A stretch of DNA of 64,000 bases from Levilactobacillus tongjiangensis (lineage in GTDB: Bacteria > Bacillota > Bacilli > Lactobacillales > Lactobacillaceae). Made by a program: the position numbers and the translations under genes. The DNA is taken from assembly GCF_003946345.1 (NCBI RefSeq), contig NZ_RHNY01000003.1, positions 1 through 64,000 of the forward strand, read 5' to 3'. Positions 42,660 to 50,963 of this stretch are shown piece after piece. Under the pieces are notes generated by a model. It did not search any database. It was not told where the DNA came from and saw only the letters and a program-made list of their open reading frames with translations. Numbering within the stretch: position 1 is the first letter of the stretch; every line of letters starts with the position of its first letter.

Positions 42660-43355
42660 TTATTCTTCACGTGGTCGAAAGGGGATGACGTTATCCTTGC
42701 GTTGCCCCTGCTGCATCTCAGTGAAGACCTCGTTCATAAATCGGTCGAACTCTTCTTGTGAGTCGGGAGCGTCTAGGTCGAGGTCATCGAATGCACTGGT
42801 TTTGTAGATTTGATGGGACTTGGCGTATTGGATGATTTGATCCAATGCCGTCTGATTGGTTTGATAGGCGTAGAGAATGTGGGTGAGCTCAAGGTCATCA
42901 ATGTACTCTTGCAGACTGTCCGCATTCACGTCGTTTTTAACTGATTTGAACTCGTCGTTGGGCACCAGTGAAATGTTGCGGTTGACCAGTGTGAGGTAGG
43001 TGACTTCACCCACGCTCTCAACTTCCCGCAAGTCGGCTAGCTTGATGACGAGGGTGTTGCGCTGGTCGCTCGCAATGTTCTTCACCATTAGCTTGACGGT
43101 GGCTGACGGCTTCAACAGGTGGGGCCCCTGGTCCTCATCACCGTGGGCATCAACGTCGGCTAGTGTCATTTTTAAAAAGGCAGCCCGGTCTGCTCGCGAT
43201 AGGTGCAGCTTCTCCTGCATCGTTTGGATGACTAAGGCCAGGATGGCACTGTAGGCTTCAGGGTCGGCGTAGGTATCGGCTGCCGGCGTGACGTCGAGCC
43301 AGGCCCCGTCGTCGTCATCTAGACCAGCTTGAAACAATAGGCGATCGTTCTTCAT
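42660..43355 (-). CDS. Acidic cytoplasmic protein of unknown function
   Basis: A 231-residue acidic protein without signal peptide or membrane segments. It is mostly helical at the ends with a central beta region (about residues 85-135, ATVKLMVKNIASDQRN and EVTYLTLVNR). The C-terminus NVIPFRPREE is basic. The ATG follows GGGAGGG. I do not recognise the family. It is monocistronic, next to a CadD-like transporter on the same strand about 110 bp upstream. Confidence 0.7.
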   Translation of the reverse strand: MKNDRLLFQAGLDDDDGAWLDVTPAADTYADPEAYSAILALVIQTMQEKLHLSRADRAAFLKMTLADVDAHGDEDQGPHLLKPSATVKLMVKNIASDQRNTLVIKLADLREVESVGEVTYLTLVNRNISLVPNDEFKSVKNDVNADSLQEYIDDLELTHILYAYQTNQTALDQIIQYAKSHQIYKTSAFDDLDLDAPDSQEEFDRFMNEVFTEMQQGQRKDNVIPFRPREE

Positions 43356-43451
43356 GATTTCCCTCCCAAATGAGTACTCGTGGCCTCATTATACCGTTAA
43401 GGGGCGCAAGTTCATAGGTGAAAATGTAATCGCTGTCAGATATTTTCCAAG

Positions 43452-43467
43452 TGTTTCACATGAAACA
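43452..43467. promoter_or_regulatory. parS-like palindrome
   Basis: TGTTTCACATGAAACA is the exact reverse complement of the site at 11839-11854 and one base from the parS consensus. It abuts the stop codon of the cadD-like gene. Confidence 0.45.
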
Positions 43468-44040
43468 TTAAAGGAGAATTGCCAAACCGACAATGATAAA
43501 TAAAACTGGTGAGAGCCTGGCGCCGAAGCGAGCAAAGAAATAGCTAGCTGGGGCCGATTTGGCTAGGTAATAGCTGATGGTCAACCAACCACCAATCATG
43601 ACTAGAAAGATTAAACTGACCGCTCCAAACGCTGGCAAGGTGAGCTTACTAAAGTAGGGGATGTAAATACTGAGATTGTCCCCACCGTTGCCGACGGTCA
43701 ATGACCAGACGACTGGTAGACTGACGGCACGGGTCAACAGGGATTTTAGCCCGCCGGTGTCACGGTGTCGTAACCAATTGCGGAGGCCCATGGTTCCCAG
43801 CAACAGGGGAATCACCCCCAGCCAGCGCGTCCAGTGGACCACATTAAAATGCACGACACCGCGACTGATGATCCACGCTGCCAGCATGAGGGTGATGATT
43901 CCTAGATACTGGCCAATAATTACGGAGCGGCGTTGTTGGGGCGTCTTGGCTGCTAGCCAAAGTAATAGGAGTACGATTAAGTCATCGGTATCCGTGACGA
44001 AGAAAATCCCGATGGCGGTGAAGATAAACGATAGTGACAT
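43468..44040 (-). CDS. cadD: CadD-family cadmium resistance transporter
   Basis: A 190-residue membrane protein with five or six helices. The helix 1 motif TDTDDLIVLLLLW and the later SLTVGNGGDNLSIYIPYF are the CadD family signatures, both carrying Asp/Asn likely for metal binding. The start is the ATG after AAGGATGG; the upstream ATG is too close to that site. CadD-type proteins export cadmium or act as small cation pumps. No CadC-type regulator is adjacent. Confidence 0.85.
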   Translation of the reverse strand: MSLSFIFTAIGIFFVTDTDDLIVLLLLWLAAKTPQQRRSVIIGQYLGIITLMLAAWIISRGVVHFNVVHWTRWLGVIPLLLGTMGLRNWLRHRDTGGLKSLLTRAVSLPVVWSLTVGNGGDNLSIYIPYFSKLTLPAFGAVSLIFLVMIGGWLTISYYLAKSAPASYFFARFGARLSPVLFIIVGLAILL

Positions 44041-44122
44041 GCGCCAATCCATCCTTCTCTAGAGGGTATGTTCTATCATACACTAATTGGGGGAAGTAGT
44101 ACTATACTGGCCGCTTCCGGCC

Positions 44123-44287
44123 GCCAGGGAGGGTGCCTGCTGTGGGGACTGCTTCCGGCCTGAGGAGCGGTCCTCCAGCGCGACTTGAAATCACGCCAAG
44201 CCCGCGTGTTTCCAAGCTCGTCCCGTGGCCTAGACTCGGTCAGCCCGCCGAGTTAACGCCACCGACACAGCCGCCACCCTCCCTGGC
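44123..44287 (+). repeat. Intergenic repeat family A, copy A4
   Basis: A 165-nt core closed by a perfect 13-bp stem, GCCAGGGAGGGTG with CACCCTCCCTGGC. Inside are CCTGCTGTGGGGA, the hairpin GAG-CGGTC-CTC and the inner hairpin ACTCGG/CCGAGT. It lies in an 800-bp gene-free interval. Confidence 0.88.
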
Positions 44288-44407
44288 GACCTCCGTTTAC
44301 GGTAGTGAGTGAGGCTTCTGGCGGTGAGATGTGTATGATGGAAAAGAGAGCGTATTTTGTCTGGTAGAAGATAATTCAGACGGATAATTTGTTGGCCGCC
44401 TCTGATG

Positions 44408-44572
44408 GCCAGGGAGGGTGCCTGCTGTGGGGACTGCTTCCGGCCTGAGGAGCGGTCCTCCAGCGCGACTTGAAACCACGCTAAGTCCGCGTGTTTCCAA
44501 GGTCGTCCCGTGGCCTAGACTCGGTCAGCCCACCGAGTTAACGCCACCGACACAGCTGCCCCCCTCCCTGGC
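44408..44572 (+). repeat. Intergenic repeat family A, copy A5
   Basis: The same 165-nt core as A4, 285 bp downstream in direct orientation. The stem is GCCAGGGAGGGTG with CCCCCTCCCTGGC and the inner hairpin ACTCGG/CCGAGT. Differences from A4 are few and scattered. Confidence 0.88.
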
Positions 44573-44707
44573 GACCTCCGGCTACGGTGGTGGGGCGAGT
44601 TTTTGTTGGTGGCTTGTGTACGAGTGATAGACTGAAACTTTGATATGAAATTGTCGTCCAGATGTTTTAGAGATAAGTCGGAGATTGATGAAATTTGAGA
44701 TTTCTCA

Positions 44708-44785
44708 CGAAGGCTGAGAAGCCCGTTTCTCAGGCTGAAGCGTCCCCACAGCAGGCCCCACTCCCGTCCGCCGGAGTGCGATGCC
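44708..44785 (-). repeat. Intergenic repeat family A, fragment A6
   Basis: On the minus strand it holds CCTGCTGTGGGGACGC and CAGCCTGAGAAACGGGC, matching the first half of the core in inverted orientation to A4 and A5. The second half and closing stem are absent. Confidence 0.65.
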
Positions 44786-44799
44786 AACTGCTTCGACCA

Positions 44800-44836
44800 C
44801 AAAAAAACACGCATCCCAGTGAACAGGGGATGCGTG
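44800..44836 (-). terminator. Terminator of the gtrA-like gene
   Basis: On the minus strand CGCATCCCCTGT pairs with CTGGGATGCG and is followed by TGTTTTTTT. Confidence 0.85.
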
Positions 44837-44855
44837 CGAATTTAGTTGGTTAACT

Positions 44856-45359
44856 TTAATCGGCAGGGGCAGGTTGGTTCTTGAAGACCAACTTCTTGGA
44901 GACGAAGAAGTTCAGAACTAACGCGATGATGTGGCCGATGACCTTCGTGATGGTCTTGTTGGCGCCAATTACGGAAATTCCTAACCATAACAGTAGCGTT
45001 TCAATCAAGAAGGTAATGACACGGGTCATGTAGAACGTTCCCATTTCCTTCATTGGCTTGTTTGACTTGTGCTTGAACACAAATTGACGATCCAACCAGA
45101 AGGAAACTTGAACACTGATCAGCCAGTCAATGAAGTTGGCCAATTGATATTCGATACCCATTGTGTGGTAGAACAGGTAAAACAAAGTGATGTTGATAAC
45201 CACTGAGACGGCACCGAATAAGAGGTAACGGGAAATTTGACCTTGAACTTTGTCTTCGACCTTTTTGAGTTCGGCGGCGTGTTCGTTTTCCGTTTCGGTT
45301 AACTCAGCTTCGTATTCCGACTCGGTAGTCGGATATTCATGATGACGTAATGGGGCCAT
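44856..45359 (-). CDS. GtrA-like flippase/translocase protein
   Basis: A 167-residue GtrA-family membrane protein with an unusual acidic, Glu-rich N-terminal extension (about residues 1-40) before the four-helix domain. RYLLFGAVSVVINITLFYLFY, SVQVSFWLDRQFVFKHK and LVLNFFVSKKLVFK are the family marks. GtrA proteins help transfer lipid-linked sugars or teichoic acid decorations. The ATG at 45359 is chosen; a TTG two codons upstream is possible. It stands alone without a glycosyltransferase. Confidence 0.87.
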   Translation of the reverse strand: MAPLRHHEYPTTESEYEAELTETENEHAAELKKVEDKVQGQISRYLLFGAVSVVINITLFYLFYHTMGIEYQLANFIDWLISVQVSFWLDRQFVFKHKSNKPMKEMGTFYMTRVITFLIETLLLWLGISVIGANKTITKVIGHIIALVLNFFVSKKLVFKNQPAPAD

Positions 45360-45521
45360 AATCAATAAGAACCTTTCCGTAACGTTTTTTTAGCTGGGTC
45401 AACCGGCCGAGAAGCTTTCATCGGTTCACCTGAGTCATGAAAACGTGTAATTAAGATGCTATCTTAATTATAACGTTTCTCACTCTCAGTGCAATGGAAC
45501 TTGTCCGTCAATTCGACTGAA

Positions 45522-47162
45522 TTAATCGCCAACGTAGGCGTGCGTATAGTCTGCGCTACCGTTAAATTTATTGTAGACGACACCCTTTATCTTGGGGCTG
45601 ACCAGAGTTCCGGTTCGACCCTCGTAGAGTGGGGTGACGGCTTGATCCTTGGCAGCTGTTTGGGCAGCCTTGACTAAATCAGTGTAACGGGCAGTGGACT
45701 TCAATGCATCACGACCTTCGGAGGCGTTCAGTGCTTGGTCGTAGGTCTTACTGTCGTAGTCGCCCATGTTGGAGTTGTTGGTCGATTCCAGAATCTGTAA
45801 GGATTGGATGGGATCGGCGTAGTCCATGCTCCAGCTGGTCAGGTTAAGCTGGAAGTTTCCCTTGGAAACGTTGCTGAGCATGGAGGTAAATGGCATGGCT
45901 TGTACGTGGACCTTCAAACCGAGCTTGCTACTCAGGGCACTTTGGATAAATTCAGCCATGTTTTGACTGGCATCATCGTCTCCGCAGGTGATCGTCACGC
46001 TGGCGGATTTTTTGCCCAATTGCTTCAGTGCTTGTTGGTACAGCTTCTTCGCGAGAGTAGGGTTGTAATCGACCGTGTTCTTCACCTTAGCATCGGCCGT
46101 AAAGTCGTTGCCAGTCTTAGGATTCTTCAACATGTTCTTGATGGCAAAGGTTTTGGCAGGCTGGGATCCGTTCTTCAAGACCTTGGTGGTCAACTGTTGG
46201 CGGTTGATGGCCAGTGAAATGGCGGTTCGTAAATCGCGGTTAGCGGCAACCTTGTCTTTTTGGTTGTACTGAATGAAGCCAATCCGACCTTGTGAAATGG
46301 ACTTTAAGTCCGGATTGTTTTTGTTTTGGGTGGTTTGTTCACCATCGAGGGTGACGGCGTCCAACTTCTTGGATTGGTAAAGGTTGTAGGACGTGGTGCT
46401 CGACTTGATGACCTTGTAAGAAATCCGCTTCAGCTTGACTGATTTGGCAGCAGCATACGTGGCGTTCTTCTTTAAAGTCCACGTATCGCTCGTTCCGTTC
46501 CAGTTGGTTAGAACGAACGGCCCGTTGTAAACAGTGGTGGCAGCAGACGAACCGTACTTCTTACCATACTTGTCGACGGCCTTTTGGTTCAGTGGGTAGT
46601 AGGTCGTGCTGGCTAACATCTTCTTGAAGTAGGCGGCCGGCTGACTTAACGTGATCTTAAGTTGGTACTTACCGACTGCCTTGACTCCCAACGTTGCGGG
46701 TGCTTTCTTGCCGGCTGCGATGGCGTTCGCATTTTTAATGTTAGCGAATTGGTAGGTGAACTCCGACTTAGATTTCGGGTTCAGCGTCCGCTCCCAGGAA
46801 TAAACGAAGTCCTGTGCCGTTACCGGTTGACCGTTGCTCCATTTGCCATCATGCCGTAGGTTAATGGTGTACTGGTGGCCGTTATCACTAACGGTCGTCT
46901 TGGTAGCCAGCGCATTCTCAGCTTCGCTATTGGCATTGAGCCGGTAAAGCCCTTCGCCAACTTGGCTGAGGGCGTTGCTGGAAACGCTATCGGTAATCTT
47001 GGCAACGTCGAGACTGGTAATGGGCGCCGTCTGATATAGGTTCAGGTCCTGGGAAACGGCGGTCTTCGTTGATTTCGAGTGAGCGGTGATGGCGAAGATG
47101 CCACCAACTAAGATAATTCCGCTACAAAGTAATAAGGCTTTCTTGTGGTTGCGTAAACTCAT
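45522..47162 (-). CDS. oppA: Oligopeptide ABC transporter substrate-binding protein (OppA-like)
   Basis: A 546-residue peptide-binding protein of SBP family 5. Typical segments are NLYQTAPITSLDVAKITDSV near the start, VTAQDFVYSWERTLNPK and LNLTSWSMDYADPIQSLQIL. The N-terminus (KKALLLCSGIILVGGIFAIT) has a hydrophobic anchor with a Cys, but not a consensus lipobox. No permease or ATPase genes adjoin it, so it would supply a transporter encoded elsewhere. It is preceded by a T-box leader, linking it to uncharged tRNA. The ATG follows TGGAGGAATAC. Confidence 0.93.
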   Translation of the reverse strand: MSLRNHKKALLLCSGIILVGGIFAITAHSKSTKTAVSQDLNLYQTAPITSLDVAKITDSVSSNALSQVGEGLYRLNANSEAENALATKTTVSDNGHQYTINLRHDGKWSNGQPVTAQDFVYSWERTLNPKSKSEFTYQFANIKNANAIAAGKKAPATLGVKAVGKYQLKITLSQPAAYFKKMLASTTYYPLNQKAVDKYGKKYGSSAATTVYNGPFVLTNWNGTSDTWTLKKNATYAAAKSVKLKRISYKVIKSSTTSYNLYQSKKLDAVTLDGEQTTQNKNNPDLKSISQGRIGFIQYNQKDKVAANRDLRTAISLAINRQQLTTKVLKNGSQPAKTFAIKNMLKNPKTGNDFTADAKVKNTVDYNPTLAKKLYQQALKQLGKKSASVTITCGDDDASQNMAEFIQSALSSKLGLKVHVQAMPFTSMLSNVSKGNFQLNLTSWSMDYADPIQSLQILESTNNSNMGDYDSKTYDQALNASEGRDALKSTARYTDLVKAAQTAAKDQAVTPLYEGRTGTLVSPKIKGVVYNKFNGSADYTHAYVGD

Positions 47163-47261
47163 GATGTATTCCTCCAGATTTTTTAGTCGTGGTTGTTAGA
47201 AATAACACTGAGTTTTGCCATCGTTTGAACATAGGTGAAGCCCCCTTGGTTAAATGTATAC

Positions 47262-47530
47262 AAAAAACCGTCCTCAACAGCCAATGTGTTAAGGACGGTT
47301 TTAACCGCGGTGCCACCTTAATTAGACGGGTCCCGAAAAAGAGACCGCGCCCCTCTCCACAGGAAACTAACATTTCCCTGACAACTGACGTATGTCGCAC
47401 GTCTTCCCGTACTACGAAATGATTCGGGGAAGCCCTCGGTGGTCCATTTAACTACCTGCGTTCGGTCGTACTCTCAGCAACGACGACTCTCTTTACGTGC
47501 ACGATAATCTTGATCTCCACTTCAATGGTT
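47262..47530 (-). promoter_or_regulatory. T-box leader controlling oppA
   Basis: On the minus strand the T-box core AAGGTGGCACCGCGGT (47319-47304) is followed by the terminator AACCGTCCTTAAC/GTTGAGGACGGTT plus T6 (47300-47262). A stem I region with AGAGAGTCGTCGTTG lies upstream, its base formed by GCACGT/ACGTGC. The specifier codon was not fixed by eye, so the amino acid sensed is open. Confidence 0.9.
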
Positions 47531-47630
47531 TGTTTCGGACGATTTATTGAATTGAGGCTAGTTTACCGCTGGGAAAATGATGTGTCAACTAGGAAATTCA
47601 AAAAGATTGCGTTTGATTAATTATTAATAA

Positions 47631-47990
47631 TTATTTATTAGTAACAAGCTCATAACTACCATCGAGTAGTTGGAAGAGACTGTGAGCGTCGGTAGCTTGA
47701 TTCAAAATGATGCTGATCCAATGTTCCTTATTCATGTGGTAGCCAGCTAAGTAGCCTGGTTTGTCACGCAGGATGCTGGCTAGTTCGGGGTCAACTTTAA
47801 CGTCGAGAATATCAAGCTCGTCGGTTCCCGGGAGCCCCAACTTACTCTGAGAGACGTTCATGATGAGACCGAACCACTTACCCTGCCGATTTTTGAGAAC
47901 AGCATATTTCGGAAAACTTTTGAACGGATAGACCGGGGTGATTCCAAAATTATCTTCGGTGTAAGTGAAAATATCTTGTCGTGTGACCAT
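47631..47990 (-). CDS. MmcQ/YjbR family protein
   Basis: A 119-residue protein of the MmcQ/YjbR group (CyaY-like fold, sometimes called DNA-binding). It opens VTRQDIFTYTEDNFGITPVYPF and has YAVLKNRQGKWFGLIMNV and GYHMNKEHWISIIL, the conserved strand and lysine-rich turns. The start ATG follows AGGAGG. Biological role is not established in the family. Confidence 0.88.
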   Translation of the reverse strand: MVTRQDIFTYTEDNFGITPVYPFKSFPKYAVLKNRQGKWFGLIMNVSQSKLGLPGTDELDILDVKVDPELASILRDKPGYLAGYHMNKEHWISIILNQATDAHSLFQLLDGSYELVTNK

Positions 47991-48208
47991 GTACGGATCC
48001 TCCTATGGCGTGCTGTAACTACCTTTAGTGTACGGCTAATCATAGGGGGATACAATGAGACTGGTGACGACTGATGCGGTGAACTGGTTGTGCTAGCTAT
48101 TGCCAGACATTTCGGGCATACTGGGTGAACCGATTGACGATTTCTAGTTTCCGGAAACCAGGTGGCCTGACGTAGGTCTCGGTAGCAACTACTAGTCGCC
48201 AACTGCTC

Positions 48209-48253
48209 AAAAAAGCGTGCAAAGTTTCCCATCACAGGTAACGGTGCACGCTA
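48209..48253 (-). terminator. Terminator of the SPFH/RHH operon
   Basis: On the minus strand AGCGTGCA pairs with TGCACGCT around a large loop, followed by TTTTTG. Confidence 0.75.
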
Positions 48254-48263
48254 GCTCGCTAAT

Positions 48264-49106
48264 TTATTTTTTCGAAGGCTTCGGCGTCTTATCCACGAGG
48301 CCACTCTTCAAAGCCGCACCAATGGCGGGAATTTGACCCAAGTCGGCGATGTGATCATTGGGAACAACGACCACGTTGGCAGGGGATTTGGCCAGGTCAC
48401 TGAAGGCGGAAATTGATTGGTTTTCGAAAAATTCTTTCGTGGCGGACTCCAGACTGGAATTGACCGTATCAATCCGGTATTTTTCAGCATCGGCACGGGT
48501 TCTAGTGGCGGTCGCTTCCGCGGTGGCCGTGGCCATGAGGGCGTCGTTCTTAGCCTTAGTGGTCAGTTCGATGGACTTGGCTTCCCCTTCAGCCTTGGCA
48601 ATGGCGGCCACCCGTTCACGGTCGGCCGTTAATTGCTTGTCCATGGCGGACTGGATGGCCTTAGAAGGCGTTAATTCGTCAATGTTGGTCCGATCGACGT
48701 TGATACCGTATGTGTCGGTTAAATCACCAATGGCGGTGGCCAATTCTTGGTTGATTTTGGCAGTTGAGCCTAAGGCTTCGTTCAATTCCATGCGGCCAAT
48801 AATGTCTCGTAAGTGGCCACGAACCAGTTGGGCCATGGATTCAACGGAGTCGGTGTTTTCATATTGGTATTTCACGGAATTAGTGACGTGATAGTTCAAC
48901 GTCAGGCTAGCGGAGACATCCGCGTTATCCTTGGTGATGACGGAGTAGTTGGGTAGAGCCAATGGCGTCATGGCCAGGTTGACCGTCCGAATCTTCTGGA
49001 TACCAGGAATGTAGAAATGAATTCCTGAAGTGACGCTGTGCTTGTATTTCCCCAACGTTTCAACTAAACCTTCGTTATTTTGACGAACAATCCGAATCCC
49101 AAGCAT
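48264..49106 (-). CDS. SPFH/Band 7 domain protein
   Basis: A 280-residue stomatin-like protein. The SPFH domain (about residues 5-180) shows EGLVETLGKYKHSVTSGIHFYIPG and RDIIGRMELNEAL; a coiled segment rich in Ala, Glu and Lys follows (about 150-215, AKAEGEAKSIELTTKAKN). Unlike stomatins it has no N-terminal membrane helix, so it may be peripheral. It is co-transcribed with a ribbon-helix-helix protein 11 bp upstream. Members organise membrane microdomains or proteases. Confidence 0.9.
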   Translation of the reverse strand: MLGIRIVRQNNEGLVETLGKYKHSVTSGIHFYIPGIQKIRTVNLAMTPLALPNYSVITKDNADVSASLTLNYHVTNSVKYQYENTDSVESMAQLVRGHLRDIIGRMELNEALGSTAKINQELATAIGDLTDTYGINVDRTNIDELTPSKAIQSAMDKQLTADRERVAAIAKAEGEAKSIELTTKAKNDALMATATAEATATRTRADAEKYRIDTVNSSLESATKEFFENQSISAFSDLAKSPANVVVVPNDHIADLGQIPAIGAALKSGLVDKTPKPSKK

Positions 49107-49117
49107 ACTAATTCCCC

Positions 49118-49447
49118 CTAGATTTTTTTGAGCGTTAAGATGTTACCGTTACTTTCGGTAATGGTATAGCTAGCCGTTCGGTCCGGCTTTTCTGGCGCCT
49201 CGAGCAGGTAGCGATAGTAAATTCCCGCCACTAAGACTAAGCCAGATTTGGCATCTAATTCCTTGCCGGATAACGAGCGACCAATGAGCTGGCGTTGCTC
49301 CCAAGTCCCGTGTGGTGCCGCCCGGGAGAGCAATTGAACAATGTAGGCGTTGATGCTCCGACTATCGGCGTCCGCTGCCAATGATAAACGTTGAAAGAGA
49401 TCCTCATCCATGCGTAATAGAAACCGTTTTTGTTTTTCCTTAGCCAT
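49118..49447 (-). CDS. Arc-type ribbon-helix-helix DNA-binding protein
   Basis: A 109-residue protein with an N-terminal ribbon-helix-helix (KRFLLRMDEDLFQRLSLAADADSRSINAYIVQLL, residues 8-41) and a C-terminal domain of unknown fold. The upstream interval carries repeated TGATAT elements and the palindrome TAACAATTGTTA, likely its own operator. The ATG follows GGGAGGG. It probably autoregulates the operon with the SPFH gene. Confidence 0.82.
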   Translation of the reverse strand: MAKEKQKRFLLRMDEDLFQRLSLAADADSRSINAYIVQLLSRAAPHGTWEQRQLIGRSLSGKELDAKSGLVLVAGIYYRYLLEAPEKPDRTASYTITESNGNILTLKKI

Positions 49448-49474
49448 AATAATGCCCTCCCTTGTGATAGCTTA

Positions 49475-49509
49475 ATGATATCACTTTGATATTGCAATAA
49501 CAATTGTTA
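49475..49509. promoter_or_regulatory. Probable RHH operator
   Basis: Two direct TGATAT boxes ten bases apart are followed by the perfect palindrome TAACAATTGTTA (49498-49509), upstream of the RHH/SPFH operon. Confidence 0.55.
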
Positions 49510-49539
49510 AGTTGTTACGGAGAAGGTTAGGTCGCGGAC

Positions 49540-49586
49540 AGAAAAAACCGGTGGATCCGTCTCTCGTACGGATTCACCGGTTCGAT
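49540..49586 (-). terminator. Terminator of the alcohol dehydrogenase gene
   Basis: On the minus strand AACCGGTGAATCCGT pairs with ACGGATCCACCGGTT, followed by T5. Confidence 0.88.
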
Positions 49587-49598
49587 TAAACCAACGCT

Positions 49599-50723
49599 TT
49601 ATTTGCCAGGAACGTAGCTATCATCAATGACCAGAACAGGCTTGATGGTCTTCCCAGAAACGGAGTCAGCGTTGGCTTCGTTGATTTGACTGAACTTGTA
49701 GAACTTTTCGGTCTTATCGAAGTCAAATTGCCCCAACTTGTAGAATTCAATCAGACGAGGAATATCAACTTGAGGAATTGAGTCACCCATGTTGACCCCA
49801 ACAACCTTCTTATCGTTGACACAGAGGTCGTTCCAGGTATCCAGGTCGATGTGGTGGTTCGTCACAGCGATTGCGGCGGAAGTCCCACCTTGTGCCAGAG
49901 CGCTGATGGAGTTACTGATAACAGCGGCAACCCCAGTGGTATCAACGGCGTAGTTGACGCCATAGCCACCAGTCAAGTCTTGAACGGCTTTGACAACGTC
50001 GTCAACCTTGCTGCTGTTGATCACGTCAGTTGCACCGAGTTCTTTAGCTAATTCCAAACGGGAGTCCACGATGTCAATGGCAATGACTTTGGTGCAACCA
50101 GAGATCCGGCCAGCCATCATGGCAGCCAACCCAACGGCACCAGTCCCAAAGACGGCAATCGTGTCACCAGGCTTTGGCTTCAAAGTGTTCAGAACAGTTC
50201 CTGAACCAGTAACGTAGCCACAGCCCAGAGGTCCGAGCTTCCGCAGGTCTAAATCTTTGTCGACCTTAACGGCGTTCCGTTCACGAACAACCGTGGTTGA
50301 GGTAAAGGAGCTTTGGTCGAACATGTCGGCAACGTTATGGCCGGCTTCGGTGAAGTGGGCGCTCCCATCTGGACGAACACCGGATAGGTTATTTGCCGCG
50401 TAATTTTCACATTGGGTTGGGATACCCTTCAGGCAACTCTTACAGTTACCACAACCATAGAAACTCAGGACAACGTGGTCGCCTGGCTTGAATTGGGTAA
50501 CTTCTGGGCCAACTTTTTCAACGATACCGGAACCTTCGTGACCTAACACGATAGGGTAGTCGATGACGGCAACCCCAGTCCGTAGAGCCTCATCGGAGTG
50601 GCAGATCCCACTGGCAACCATGTGAACCTGAATGTCGTCGGGACCCATATCGGCCAGTTCAACGTCATCACGAATATCAAAATCAGCATTTTGCTTATCA
50701 ACAACTGCAGCTTGAATCTTCAT
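49599..50723 (-). CDS. Zinc-dependent NAD(P) alcohol dehydrogenase
   Basis: A 374-residue class III-like zinc alcohol dehydrogenase. Catalytic-zinc residues lie in SGICHSDEA and GHEGSG, structural zinc in YGCGNCKSCLKGIPTQC and the Rossmann motif VFGTGAVGLAAM. The layout fits aryl-alcohol or benzyl-alcohol dehydrogenases. The ATG follows CGAGGT; the upstream in-frame codons add three residues. A perfect cre site lies upstream. An aldehyde dehydrogenase gene adjoins on the same strand, so the two may work on one alcohol-aldehyde pathway. Confidence 0.92.
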   Translation of the reverse strand: MKIQAAVVDKQNADFDIRDDVELADMGPDDIQVHMVASGICHSDEALRTGVAVIDYPIVLGHEGSGIVEKVGPEVTQFKPGDHVVLSFYGCGNCKSCLKGIPTQCENYAANNLSGVRPDGSAHFTEAGHNVADMFDQSSFTSTTVVRERNAVKVDKDLDLRKLGPLGCGYVTGSGTVLNTLKPKPGDTIAVFGTGAVGLAAMMAGRISGCTKVIAIDIVDSRLELAKELGATDVINSSKVDDVVKAVQDLTGGYGVNYAVDTTGVAAVISNSISALAQGGTSAAIAVTNHHIDLDTWNDLCVNDKKVVGVNMGDSIPQVDIPRLIEFYKLGQFDFDKTEKFYKFSQINEANADSVSGKTIKPVLVIDDSYVPGK

Positions 50724-50793
50724 AATTGGCACCTCGTTTTATTAGATATGTGTTTGTTTTTACAATGTTCATTATCACACAATGAGATTAAAA

Positions 50794-50807
50794 AGCAAAC
50801 GCTTTCA
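50794..50807 (-). promoter_or_regulatory. cre site upstream of the alcohol dehydrogenase
   Basis: TGAAAGCGTTTGCT on the minus strand matches TGWAARCGYTWNCW at every position, so CcpA control is likely. Confidence 0.8.
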
Positions 50808-50920
50808 TTAATCGTTTCATGCCAAATATCCGTGTGTAAACTTGGCATGACTAACGTTCTTGATAATTAAAATTGTATTAGAAAACTTTAAAATAATTGT
50901 TTAATCAGTCACGTTCATAG

Positions 50921-50954
50921 AAAAACGATAACCCGAAAGTGGCTTATCGTTTTT
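50921..50954 (-). terminator. Terminator of the aldehyde dehydrogenase gene
   Basis: On the minus strand AAAAACGATAAGCC pairs with GGGTTATCGTTTTT. Confidence 0.88.
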
Positions 50955-50963
50955 CAACGGGTA

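Noticed and set aside
44123-44572. Direct copies A4 and A5 taken as a CRISPR-like array
   Set aside because: Only two direct copies, the unit is 165 nt with a 120-bp gap, and no cas genes lie near.
44297-44814. Overlapping frames in the repeat A cluster
   Set aside because: They coincide with copies A4-A6, which are conserved as paired stems rather than codons, and have no ribosome sites.
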